From contig OX419756.1 in assembly GCA_948567375.1 (NCBI GenBank), forward strand, positions 56,832,552-56,896,551: a DNA stretch of 64,000 nt, written 5' to 3'. Below, piece by piece: positions 20,501 to 31,846 of this stretch. The notes beneath the pieces are model-generated. The model worked only from the letters and a program-made list of their open reading frames with translations, had not been told where the DNA came from and searched no databases. Position numbers and translations under genes: made by a program. This DNA comes from Lunularia cruciata (Eukaryota; Streptophyta; Marchantiopsida; Lunulariales; Lunulariaceae). Position 1 is the first letter of the stretch. Every line of letters starts with the position of its first letter.

Positions 20501-23100
20501 CGAGCCCATTTTGTGTCCAGAAGATCAACCACGCTCTCAGCCCTTTCTATGGATGTGACTCTCTTCAACCCTTCAGCAAAATCTTGCACATCATCAGTGC
20601 TTTTGATCGAGGAGGTCGCAGAGAGGGAAGACTGGTTGGTGTTGGACCTTGACAACATCCCAAAAATTGACCGTCGTTTTGAGCCAGATGAACCTGCTTT
20701 CGGCTGACTTCGAATATCAGCAGTATCACCATCTTCTTCCGCCTTCGACCTCGAAGCCACATCATTATTTTCAGTCCTCATCGCTTCTACAGTTGATTTA
20801 CATTCACCCAGCTTTGCATCGCCCATGGCTTGCACTTCCCTTCCTGATGCACTCCCAAGATTCTCTGTTTCCAAGTTGAATCCTAGATCATGCTTATCAA
20901 GGGTATTCCTCGTCGCTGCGTCCTCTAGACTAGCTTTCTTTCCAGTTTGATCTTTCTCTGCCTCATCTTCCCCAAGCTCCACAATTTTACGAGAATTACC
21001 GTTGTCATTTCGTACATCATCGACTGACTGCTTCGCTTGAGGCACACTGCTTCCTCCCCAATGAAACCAAAGCCAAGATTTCTTCTCTGCTTGCTCAGGA
21101 AGTCCTCCCATCTCCTCACTAGCCTTCCTCTGACCACTATCAGATCCAACCACTCGGGCAAGAGACCGACTTCTACTGTAATCCTTGCCTGTAAGTGGTG
21201 CAGATTTCAAAGCAACTGCTGCCTTCTCCATTACCTCCCGCCACGACATTTCCAGCTCAATGGCTGCTTTATGTCGTGGACTTCCAACATCTGTGAACTT
21301 TTCTGTACTCGTGGATACCATCTCTGTAACCTTCTCTGGTTGTTGCATTACCACCTCCTTCATTGACTCCGCAACCGCTATCTTCTCTGAACGACTGCTT
21401 TCTGTGACAGTCTTTGGGGCTCCGGTGGCTTTGACCTTCTCATCAAGAACCTGACTTTGTACATTTGGTACCACAACTGTCTGTTGAGGTTCTGTATCTT
21501 CAGACCCTGCTAATGGGTCCTTCTCTTTCTTCGGGATGCCGAGCTTGCCTTCTTGGACCCCGTTCTTGCTAGTTGAGTCCTGGGAAACACGGGGCCTCTC
21601 CAGTAATTCCTTTGTATCATCAAGACTTTCTAAATGCACACCATTCTCTATAGTATCACGTGAATAAGCAGGAATGCTTTCCTGCACCTTATGAGGTATC
21701 TTCCCTGCCAAATAATTTGTCTGCCCTGGTGACTCTATAGGTAGAGATTCATCTATAATCTCTATATTTGTCACTTTGAGTAAGTTTGGATGTTCAGAAC
21801 CATGTGCATCAGGACCAGAAGTTAACGGTAAAAGGACTGACGGCAAAGTCGTATCCACAGATTTAGGCTGGATCTCCACCACAGATAAATTGACAGATGT
21901 AGTGACGGTATCCACAGCCTTGACATCAGTGAGGCTTTGATCGATGCATGTTGGTGCTCCACCAGAATCTTCTGGAAAACTACCTTCCTCACTAGTCAAG
22001 TTAGTTTCTGTGCTCCTGGGCATTCCATCCTTCTCTTCGGTTCCTCCAACGTCATCTTCCGACAGCTCCACCAGCTTTGGGCCAGTATAGTTCCTTATTG
22101 AAGAAATTGGCTGGTTATTGACGACCACTCTAGCGAGAGAATTCAAGGTTGCACTAGCCAGAAGGGCGTTACCTGGTCCTGAATTCTCGGAATCTTGTAG
22201 GCCCAATGCTTTGTTTAGCAAACCGTGGACAACCATTCCATTATTGCTTGGAGGAATGCGATCTGGCTCAGAATTTTCTGGAGAAGTCTTCGCCTCTGAC
22301 ACTGGGGCAGTACTGAGGAGTGTGAAAGCTCCGTTACCACTACATGCTGATGAAGCCTGAGAAGCTTCTAAATCGAGTACTTGATTCAGAAAGGCAGGAA
22401 ATTCAGTTTCATTCGTCAGGGGTTCACTTCTACAAGCATCTGCAGAGGATCCGCGTTCCAGATATAGAGAGGTCAGATTGTCTAGGGGGTTGGTATCTTC
22501 ATCCTCCGAAACTTTGAGGCCGTCAACACCAGCAACTTTATTTTCTTGGTGTTGGTGAGCAAATGCTAGCTCGAGGGCAGCAGCAGCCGCTCGTTCCTCG
22601 ACAGACTGTTGTATAAGCTGTTTTGAAGCTTCTCTGCCTTCAAACCTGAGCTCAAGATCGTCTCCTCTTTCATCCTCGCTTTCTTCCTTGTCATTATCAG
22701 CTTTTGCATCCTGCCCTTCTTCTCCTTTAGGATACTCAATAGCCAAGTGTCTAACAGAACTTTCATCGCCAGATGAGGCTGCCTCATTAGCGGAAAGTGC
22801 CGCAAATTCATCAATTTCCGGGGAAGCATCGTCTTTGAGAAAGTAGGCTTCTCCCTTGTGATCCAGATACATATGAAAATTAGCTTCCACATCATTGACT
22901 GCCACAAGAACCTTCTTCTCTCTACGCTTGAGAACGCCTTGGAATTTGCCGAATTTGACATACCATGGCGAGCTTTTGAAAGTCCCATCCTCCTGTTGCA
23001 CAACAATAATGTCGACTGCACCCCCAAATGGGTGGAATGGCCCGGAGAAGGTGTAAACACCTTGTGCTATGTACGTGCCTACTCTACCCACGGCATACAT
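14518..23100 (-). CDS. PAH: Phosphatidate phosphatase PAH (plant lipin), ten coding exons
   Basis: The product removes phosphate from phosphatidic acid to give diacylglycerol (Mg2+-dependent PAP of the lipin family), linking phospholipid and storage-lipid synthesis. In plants it is a soluble enzyme that binds ER membranes. Coding exons: 23100-18798, 18461-17860, 17439-17366, 17104-17020, 16807-16721, 16364-16292, 15963-15920, 15387-15259, 15090-14992, 14610-14518. All nine introns are GT-AG and the phases agree, giving 1862 codons without a stop. The N-lip domain is residues 1-95 ([26 protein letters not shown]). The C-terminal catalytic domain spans about residues 1435-1840, with the HAD motif DVDGT at 1653-1657, [14 protein letters not shown], and [14 protein letters not shown]. 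The middle, about 1300 residues, is acidic, Ser-rich and probably disordered. Arabidopsis PAH1 and PAH2 have roughly 900 residues, so this one is about twice as long. It looks functional. Confidence 0.95.
15259..17439 (-). other. PAH: PAH catalytic core exons 3-8
   Basis: These six small exons (74, 85, 87, 73, 44 and 129 nt) encode the lipin catalytic core: IYLWKWN before [94 protein letters not shown]. The catalytic DxDxT aspartates are intact (D1653, D1655). Splice sites were chosen by GT-AG rule and protein continuity, which leave no choice within a few bases. Confidence 0.92.
18798..23100 (-). other. PAH: PAH exon 1: N-lip domain plus giant disordered region
   Basis: This single 4303-nt exon encodes residues 1-1434 and ends in phase 1 (donor GTACGT; acceptor of exon 2 TGTGCAG). 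The start is set at 23098-23100 because homology to other lipins begins exactly at MYAVGRVG. The frame is also open for 71 more codons upstream, to an ATG at 23311-23313, with no lipin similarity. Two related basic-plus-hydrophobic motifs occur: [10 protein letters not shown] at residues 1239-1248 and [10 protein letters not shown] at 1268-1277. Both have Ser within an R-x-x-S setting, suitable for phosphorylation, and acidic Ser-rich surroundings. Confidence 0.85.
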
Positions 23101-23619
23101 TTTCCTGTCCTTCCAAATTCTGATCAGACCTAGACATTCAGCATGTTCGCCTGTTCCACTTGCACTGTGTAACCAAAGTGGCGGATTGAACGAAGAATTC
23201 AGTTGCTGCGTGCCGCAGACCATGCGATTGTTTCCTCCATAACATACATGAGCAAGACAACCAGCCAGACAACAACCATACCTGAAATTCCCGTTCTGCT
23301 TTTTAACAAGCACAGCGCTGATACTTCCCCTCGGCCTCAGCCTGCCTGTACTCTCAAATCAGGTGATCCCAATTGTATACCAGCTACCACAGAGATCGTT
23401 CTGCCTTGGCTTGCAACACCAATTTCAAATAGGAATCGAATCTAGCCCGATGGAAGAATCAACGAAAAATCCACTGGCGGATAGCGGTCAATCACTTCTA
23501 GTCCGCGCTCTTCCTCCAGATGCTGGCACCCAAAACATCGAGGAAACGACAGTACTGTATTTCAATCTATCGTCCCGGTAACAGGAGTTTTTTTACCACT
23601 TCACTTCAGATGCTCCTCA

Positions 23620-23622
<3 letters not shown>
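23101..23622 (-). promoter_or_regulatory. PAH 5' leader region
   Basis: Sequence upstream of the PAH start. It stays open in the PAH frame to 23313 but without conserved residues, so it is more likely 5' UTR, possibly with a leader intron (TTTCAGGTATGG near 23280 holds an overlapping acceptor- and donor-like motif). The transcript start cannot be fixed by eye. Confidence 0.4.

Positions 23623-23682
<60 letters not shown>
23623..23682 (+). repeat. (TC)30 microsatellite, GA-repeat upstream of PAH
   Basis: A perfect 60-bp TC dinucleotide tract, read as (GA)30 on the PAH sense strand, ends about 520 bp before the PAH ATG and is followed by CGCGCGGG. GA/TC repeats are common in plant 5' UTRs and promoters, where GAGA-binding (BBR/BPC) proteins can bind. 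This tract must be length-polymorphic. Confidence 0.95.
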
Positions 23683-23684
<2 letters not shown>

Positions 23685-24212
23685 GCGGGCACTCCTGGTA
23701 TCCTTCTCCTCTCCTCCACTCTTGGTGAGAATTGGACGCCGACAACTAACAATCCAATCAAGTCACCATCCAACTCCCGCATGGCTCGCTCGCTTTCGGT
23801 CAACAACGACTTCGACCAATTATCACACCAAACCTCGGCCAAACTTCACACACCATTGCATCACTTCCTTACTTCTCTCTCACTTTCACACTATAATCGT
23901 GTGACAATTCGACAGCACCCCGATTTTTTCCAGCTCTCCTCCCCTCCCCTTCCTCCTGACCTCGATCGGGATTCTACTCTCTTCCTCTTTCAGCTCGAAC
24001 ACCTCATTTCTTTCCTTTCATGCCTCCCTTCCTTCCTTCCTTCTCCTTCTCCTCTCCTGTTCCTCCTCCGGTTGCCCAATGGACAGATGGATGGATGGAG
24101 TAAAAGTGGGCTCCCATTTTCCCTTCTTTCTTTCCATCGCTCAGATTATCAAGTCCAATCCGAACTGGACACGCCTTTACCTCCTTCCATCCTCCAGCAC
24201 CCTTACCGTTAG
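23683..24212. promoter_or_regulatory. Pyrimidine-rich PAH upstream region
   Basis: The plus strand is rich in C and T (CTCCCCTCCCCTTCC, TTCCTTCCTTCCTTC), so the PAH sense strand is purine-rich. Long open frames here come from this composition and are not credible proteins. Probable PAH promoter or leader. Confidence 0.4.
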
Positions 24213-27200
24213 ATCCCCACCGGACGGCCCCGGCTCGATTATGTACATTTCTTTCAACATCCTTTATCCGTACGATGAACATCTCGAGGGAGGCTCTCCC
24301 TGGTCTGGCAACGTCCGTCTTTATCGAATATCCGTCTAATGAGTATAAGCATATGCGTGCAACGAGAGTCTTTCCTTTCCCACTCCATTTCCTTAATGTT
24401 TACTCTTGGTGGCTCGGCCGCAGTTTAACCCTCACACAACCACTCCAATTACACGCTTGTAGGTCCCCAAAGTACTCAATCTTCTTCGTGGCCTTGACTT
24501 CAATTTCGTTTTTTTCGTTCTCATTTTTTTCATCAATCTCTTACATGGTAATGATGAAGACCTTGAGAAACAAATTTGTCCTTTAGTCTTCTCTTTTCTT
24601 GACTGCAGTCTCCATTACTGACGTTCTAAAAGTCCTCATGAGTATGTGGCAGGTCCTGACCGGTGCAGAAACATCACGTATATCCCATAATATTCAGAAA
24701 GACATCGTATCCCTTCAGTTTCATGTCACATAAGTTTCGAATAGATAGAGCTATCTATCCCTGGCTTGACTAGAACTTGATTGTTAATTTTGCAAGTGAA
24801 GAGGAAGATGAAACTTACACGTGATAACTACCCTACACTGAAATGTATGCTTTTCACCGTCATTCCAACCTGTCCTCCATCGTACCGGTGTTGAGAAAAG
24901 TCATGGTAATAGTACCACGTTCTAAGGGGGGCAAGGGATCTTCACCCTACAGAGTTTTGATTAGTGACTCGTAACGAATTGTAGAACTCCTTGATGAACG
25001 TGATGATTTCGTAACATATCATAAACAGGTTATTTTAATCTTTGTTGAATCTCATGCATCGAAATTAATGCATTGAATAGGATATTGGTTGAGTTCTAAT
25101 CTTGAGTATATAGTGTCAGTGGTACATTGTAAGTTCAGGGGATATTTGAAATAAGAGAGAGAGAGAGTTATTAGGAAGTTGTGATCATCTTTTGCAATGT
25201 GAGTAAATTATTTGTGGACAAAGCTCGCTTTGGAATATAGCATAAGAAGAGAAGAAGAAGAAGAAGAAGAAAGCCATAGACGTTTCATATGTAAAAACAA
25301 TTAGGAAGTAGGAAATAAATCGTGAAGAAAGTCAATTTCTCTTCGGAGGATTCGAGGAGAACTCTGATCCTTGTCCTAGCTCAAGGGAATAAACTTGTTT
25401 TCACACTTATACAAGATTTTTATCTGTTGTTTGATTTTGGACCTATGAGATTTTTGAGCTTATGTTTGGAAACAACTTAGAACCTCAAGAAAATTACTAA
25501 TTTACCCCAATTTCAGGGATTTAAGCTTTTAAAAATAGATAAGGCCAACCTGCACAAAGGTCAGTTGTGAAAATTTATAGCCTGTTCATAGTTATCTAAC
25601 AAGTTTGGATTATATTATTCACCACTTAATTTGTAATAGATAACGCATAACTATATTGATTTTTCAGAGCATCGTCATAATTAATCATTATACTCAGTTT
25701 ACTTTATTCATTCACTAAAGATAAACAATAATGATAAAGTGTTTATATGAAAACTAATAGTTTATAGAATAAACATTTCCATAAGTCATGTATAAAATAA
25801 ACTTTTTTAGGAAAAGACTTACCATGAATTTTACTATAAATCAAGGAAAAAATACCAAATAACTTGAATGCACTTCTACGGTTCAATGCACTTCTTGTTA
25901 ATTAAGTACAGTATGTAAATTTACCCTTTTACTTCAATGATCTGTATATTTTAATACTCCCTACTTTTAATAAAAATGACTACTTATCACACACATGATT
26001 GTCATCATTTAGATCCTTACCACTTTGATTTGCATTCTACATTTGAGTGGACATAAAGTATAATCAAAAGTATAAATGTAACAAATTGAATATCTGACAT
26101 GTTCGTAGTTTCGAAATTTTAAAATCCTTAAGTTTTTCTCTTTACAAACTCTCGACATTTTTTTCTTTCAAAGCACCATAATTCTTCCATATAAAAATTA
26201 GTTAATGTTTGGATCTTCTCCATATAAATCTTTCAAAGATTTTATTACTCTTAGTTTTAAATTTATTTTATATGTCTGTAATATAAGATAACAACAGATT
26301 TACAATCTACATCAAACTTTTCGATGTCTCTTCTTGTACAAGAAGTTATTATAAGAGTGTCGCAAATCTAATTTACTTTGATTCTGTTTAAGAAATATAT
26401 ATAATAACCAAATCAACAACATAAATTAAAACATTAATCTATATTATTTGATGTTATAAGGATTTATAATCAATATGTATAGTGCTGATATAGAAATCTT
26501 TTTGATAATTGGCTCCCACTTTGAATATGCATCTTCTGATTTGTTCTTGATTTATAATATATGTATTTTTTTAATGTTTTATTAGAAGGTGTTTCTTTAA
26601 TAATTTTAATATAATAAGGATTTTATATAAATAACAAACTCTCCAAATACATCAACTATATTTTGTATTACACACTATATTCTTATATCTTGATGGATGT
26701 AAAAGGAACAATATTTTACCACCTCATATTATTTGTTGGTTTGATTTTCTACATCATAAAAGTTGGTTCATAATGGATGTCTTCTTCCTTCCTCTGTACT
26801 ATAATTCTTCCTATTATATCTCGACCGTAGTTTCTTTCTTTGTCTCTTTGATGTTATTTTTTCTATATTTTCACCTCATCCGTTTCTTCCTTCTAACAAG
26901 TACTTTTGACTTCTCTTTGTTCATCATGTAATGTATTTTGAGGCTCTTTTTTGTCCTTCACTTGATGTTGTTACTTTGAAATACTTCCATTTATATATGT
27001 CTTATTGTTTGAGTAAACTTCTATTTAATGTTGCTTCTCTTGCCTTCTCCATTCCACCCATCTCATATAGAAAACGTTGGGACGAAGTGACTGAACGGAG
27101 GAAGTGGTTAAAGTAATCTTATTCGTATCTTTCTTACTCGTTGTAGAGGGTAGCCTTATTACTTAGCTACCTCTTGCATATTTTGAGATAGTTTAATTTT

Positions 27201-29231
27201 CTTTCTACGAGATTGCTAGGTTCAAGTAATATAATAGCAAATAGTAAACTTTCTGTTGATATCATAATTTTGTTTTTCTTTCTGTTAATCTTAACAAGAC
27301 ATGACTTCATGTATACCAAATGTATTGCAAACTAAGCTAATAAAAATTTGGGTAGAAAGCAAAGTCTTTGGCCTGATCAACAACCTAGCCTACCAACTAA
27401 CAGCTTTATTAACATTCTATTGAGATAGTACTACTTCTTGGTATATTAATTGTCCCACAAATTGCACTTTTGTGATGCTAAACCTTAATTTAATAAATTT
27501 TATTGAATTTTTATTACGTTACTACTAATAAAGAGTGTATTTGAGTTCAAATAGACCAAAAAAAATAAAAATTACACTTAGTAATAAATTCAATAATGAA
27601 CCAATCTACAAAATTAACTCATTCAAATACAGAAGAAAATTATGTAAAAATTATATTAATACAAGTCGTAATATTTTACAATATAGGTTGATTGGATGTA
27701 TATGCTAATTGCAGTATCTGATTTAACTCTTATATCAGTATTGTATCGCTCTTACTATGCAAAGATAGATATTCTCTCCAATAAAAAGCATGAACATCAA
27801 TTACAAAGAGGATTTTAAAGAGGGCTCAACTTAATACTATCACCAATTTTACTTCTTGGGAAAAATCCTTAGGCAATCGCAAGAGTAGAAATAGAGCAAT
27901 CTCATCTTCTTGCAATATTGAGCTAATTCTACAAAGGGTAGTTATTCTTAAAGTAATTATAGAGAAATATATTCATATAAGTATATTAATATATTAAAAT
28001 TAAAATTTACATAATCCATATTTATTCTTAAATTGGAAATCATATCTATTTAAATTTATTGAAAGTACACTTACTAAGACTGAAGATTTTTAAAAGCATA
28101 TAAAATTCCACACGTCTTGACTTCACTTTATCTCTTTCTATTAATCTTAGTTACTTCTTTTATAATAAGTCACATATATTGATGGGTTTTCTATCTTTCA
28201 TGTGTTCTACGTGGTCACATTTTCCCCTTTTATAATAGGTCTATATATTGAGTATATTATTTCATAATAGTTTTACAATCTAAGTATCATTCAAATGAAA
28301 CATCTTCTTTATAAGTAAGTAAATCCATGATTGTTTGGGTTATTAAGTATTACTGAGATAATATGACATACTACTAATATTCATTCTAATAGAAACATTC
28401 TAACAAGAATAAGAAAGTTCTATAATGCATTTTAGTTTTCAGTTTTGCTTAATTTAATAACTCATATTAATTATTTTAGACTAAATTTCAAAATAATAAT
28501 GGATTCTTTCTGCCAAGATAAAATTGTTAATATTCCACTTTACATTAAATATATCTGAATGAATTACAGTTTAAAATCTCAGAGAAGTTCAGAACTGCTT
28601 CAACATGGATGATGTAATTTGAAATTAAAATAAACTCATTTACAAGCATTATCAAGAAGCCATCTTTCAAAATATTGGTAAAAGTAAACTATCATATATA
28701 TAATTTTTTTGTAAGAATAGCTATTGAAGAAATAATCTACGTATTAATGTTCAAACTTACTAGAAGATTATATGATAATAAAGTTATATGTTATATTTAT
28801 TTGAATCTTATGCAAGGTGATATTTCAAAAAAAATTTAATATATCTAAACTTTTTATCTTTAGACTTCTATTCAAGACATTTAAGATCTTGATGTTTCAA
28901 ATAATTTGAATTTTATGATTTACATTAGATTATTTGAACTTGAAGTTTGAAAGATTTTTGTTTGTTGTTTGAGTGTGTGATAGTTGGATTGTGCAAGGTG
29001 GTTGGAACTACATAAGGGAGTTAGTGAAATTTGCTAGCAAAATGGTATTTGGATTAGTGAGAGGGAGGGGAAAGGAAAAGCACTCAATCTTTGTACCTCT
29101 TAGATTGATAAGTGGGAGAAGTTAGTAAGGAGAAGTATGTTGGAGAAGCTACATCTTTCCTTTCTACTCTAGTACTAAACTATACTTTAGTGTATATAGG
29201 TCAATAGATCAAAGCGGCAAGAATTGCAATC
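24213..29231. other. AT-rich region without recognisable genes
   Basis: About 5 kb with no convincing ORF on either strand. A GAA-type microsatellite lies near 25247-25271 and a short GA run near 25155. Composition becomes very AT-rich from about 25500. It may be ancient decayed repeat; I recognise no LTR, TIR or RNA gene. Confidence 0.45.
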
Positions 29232-30203
29232 TTGAAACCCTTTGGAGCAATCTGCAACAATGGGACAAGGAACATTGGCATCATATCTTGGGCACATATA
29301 TTAGCAAAGATGGGAGTCATACATTGGACTCTCAATACACCAATACAAAGAAGGCGGAAGACCACATCAAGAAGAGATTCAAGATCAACAAGAACTCAAA
29401 GAATCGATGGACAATGAAGGAGGTTGGGAATCTAGCAAAGAGAGAGGTTTTGTTAGTCATCATGAAGCTCTTCCAACATACTTGTTGATAAACCATGCAA
29501 TCTTCTTTAAGCACATGTTTGCAAGCAAAGGTATGGATTGGGTATATATTTTACACAATCACACTCAAGATATGTACCATTCCTTAGGAGAAAAGGCCCT
29601 TATTACCTTGTCCTATTTGCAATTCACTTTGATGTAGGTATGGGTCTTGTGTTTGAGAGCAAGCAAGAGATCTTTGGCAAGCATTAAATTTTAATCCTTA
29701 TTGTGCATCATAGGTGGGATGTGAGGAGACCTTTTGGACCATTCATAAGCAAGATAACATGTTCATAAAGATAGACCAAGCCAAAGAGCAAGTAATAAGA
29801 TTAGAGGCAATAAGGAAAAAAAATAAAGTCTCTTTGAGGAAAATCATATCAACTCACCTTTGGAAGAGGTAATTTGAATTGACAAGTGCTATTATTGAAG
29901 CTGTGGAGGCTAGAGTAGTTGTCATCAATGGCTTCGAGAACAAAGAAGACAAAGAGTATGACAAAAAGGTTGAAGTGCTACTTATGCATGAGTTGCGATG
30001 AGAGGTTGAGTAGGCTTTGTATGACTTGTGTATCAATTCTTTGGTTGAGAAGCCAAAGTTCAAGGTAGAGGAGGCAAAGCTTTGCAAGTCATATAGCCAG
30101 ACCTTGATTGCAAATGATGTGCAAGCAAGCCAAAGAAATTGATATATCTTTACCAAGACAAGAATACATGAAGATGTTTATTATGGAAATGTTGAATGGG
30201 ACT
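29232..30203 (+). pseudogene. Decayed repeat-encoded protein, first part of the nest host
   Basis: Translations in shifting frames give coherent protein-like stretches: HHILGTYISKDGSHTLDS, KRFKINKNSKNRWTMKEV, then FKHMFASKGMDWVYILHN and LGEKALITLSYLQFTLM, then a charged coiled-coil-like stretch near 29870-30100 (IIEAVEARVVVINGFENK). Stops and shifts separate them. I do not recognise the family. The same kind of charged coding continues after the insertions at 31213, 41983 and 42731, so these blocks may be one repeat split by later insertions. Confidence 0.4.
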
Positions 30204-30894
30204 TGTAACACCCATTTGTGCATGTGTGTGGTATTGTGATATTTAGCTTGGTATTACAAGTACTTGAGAGATATTATTTATATAGAGATAAAGGATGGTT
30301 CTATATTAGTCATGGTTAGCTAAAGGTAGTCATAGCTAAGATAGAGGGGACCTTACTTTAGAGGAAGTAGAAAAGATGAGCACCACTATTTTGGATTTTA
30401 GTATGTTGACTTGGTATTATTCCTAGGTGTTTGGCTTTGAGGAAAGAGTTGAGAACTCTTGGGCCCCCAAGCCTTTTTGTTTTGGATTCTTCTTTAGTCC
30501 AAGGATAGCCCATGTGAAGGAATCCTTGACTTAGTGGTTGAGTCAAGATAAAACCACATGCTTAGGGGAATATGCTCATGTGAATGGATATTCCTTTCTA
30601 CTTTTTGACTTTACTTGACTTTTAGTCTAGTAACTTGAGTTACTATGGTAATTAGTAACTTTGGTATGTAACTATTTCACAAGTATATAAACAAGGAGTG
30701 AGGAGGTACTCATTATCCTTTCATTTGCAACTATCTCTCTCTCATTGAGTTCTCTAGTGAGCAATGTCTTGAGTCTTGGAGTGTTAGCCTTGGAGGAGTA
30801 TATGGAGTTGGGGTTCATTGCTTTCTTAGTCAATGGTGTGCTACCATAATAGCCATCAGAGGTTCATCATGAGTGAGAGACAGGCCGGCCCACA
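30204..30894 (+). repeat. Family-3 LTR, copy B
   Basis: This 691-bp LTR starts TGTAACACCC and ends CCCACA. It aligns over its whole length with 59063-59743. It is followed by a primer-site-like stretch (TTGGTTCCATTGTCGTGACC) and then by a second, partial LTR. TATA-like GTATATAAAC is preserved. Confidence 0.9.
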
Positions 30895-30921
30895 TTTTTG
30901 GTTCCATTGTCGTGACCTCTC

Positions 30922-31212
30922 TAGACTTTACTTGACTTTTAGTCTAGTAACTTGAGTTACTATGGTAATTAGTAACTTTGGTATGTAACTATTTCACAAG
31001 TATATAAACAAGGAGTGAGGAGATACTCATCATCCTTTCATTTGCAACTATCTCTCTCTCATTGAGTTCTCTAGTGAGCAATTTTTTGAGTCCTGGAGTG
31101 TTAGCCTTGGAGGAGTATGATAGAGTTGGGGTTCCTTGCCTTCTTAGTCAATGGTGTGCTACCATAATAGCCATCAGAGGTTCATCCGGAGTGAGAGACA
31201 GGCTGGCCCACA
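30922..31212 (+). repeat. Partial family-3 LTR joined behind the primer site
   Basis: The last 290 bp of the family-3 LTR (from GACTTTACTTGACTTTTAG to GGCCCACA) are repeated after only 27 bp of primer-site region. The result is LTR, primer site, partial LTR. No internal coding region lies between. No clear 5-bp target duplication: GGACT left, GACCA right. Confidence 0.85.
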
Positions 31213-31809
31213 GACCATAGTGTTAGAAATGACTTTCTTGGAAAAGTATTAGAAGGATTTTACTTGAGTTATGCATAGGAATGCTAGAGTTGTAAAACTT
31301 GGAAGATCTAACAAGAAGGATGAATTTTACTTTGGGTACTTGCCAAGAATAAATTCCACTAACTTAGAAGGAGTGTTATGAATCATGAAAATCTCTAAAA
31401 GAGGATGTTTGGCCAAAGATGAGTTGAGAAAGAGACTCATAGAGCTGTTAGCCAAATGTGAAGATTGAGCCAGAGTGGTGGAAACATAATTCCTTTGGTA
31501 GGCAAGCAATGCAAGATGAGATTGACAATCTTTGAAAGATGATGTGAATTCTCAATGGGAGGAAAACCTTTTGTTGGTAAAATTGGAAAAGGATGCTAAT
31601 TTGAAGGAGGAAGAGTCCTTTGATGGAGGAAATGAATAGTAAGGCTAAAGTACAGCTTTATGATATTAAGAGGTTGTAACAATATGGAGTTTAGCGACAA
31701 AGTTAGTTGGGAAAAATTGGAAAAGGATGCTAATTTGAAGGAAGAAGAGTCCTTTGATGGAGGAAATGAAAGGTAAGGCTCAAGTATAGCTTTATGATAT
31801 TAAGAAGGT
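31213..31809 (+). pseudogene. Nest host repeat, second part
   Basis: Matches 42731-42940 (for example ACTTGGAAGATCTAACAAGA against ACTTGGAGGATCCAACAAGA, and GGTACTTGCCAAGAA against AGTACTTTCCAAGAA). Coding remnants are charged and coiled-coil-like, with several stops. The end is duplicated together with the start of the family-2 LTR (31579-31846). Confidence 0.6.
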
Positions 31810-31846
31810 TGTAACAATATGGAGTTTAGTGACAAAGTTAATTGGG
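31579..31846 (+). repeat. 134-bp tandem duplication across an LTR boundary
   Basis: Two diverged units, about 31579-31712 and 31713-31846. Each contains host sequence (GGAAAAGGATGCTAATTTGA, AGAGTCCTTTGATGGAGGAA) and then the first 35-40 bp of the family-2 LTR (TGTAACAATATGGAGTTTAG). The true LTR continues only from the second unit. Confidence 0.85.

Noticed and set aside
19583-22360. Several plus-strand ORFs opposite PAH exon 1
   Set aside because: Antisense shadows of a long coding exon; the minus-strand frame has clear lipin homology.
23520-24212. 230-codon plus-strand ORF with a long Ser-Leu repeat
   Set aside because: Produced by the (TC)30 tract and the pyrimidine-rich region upstream of PAH; no conserved domain.
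24213-29231. Possible organellar insertion because of high AT content
   Set aside because: No recognisable plastid or mitochondrial gene or tRNA in it.
30199-31217. Target duplication around the copy B LTR pair
   Set aside because: GGACT and GACCA do not match well enough to claim.
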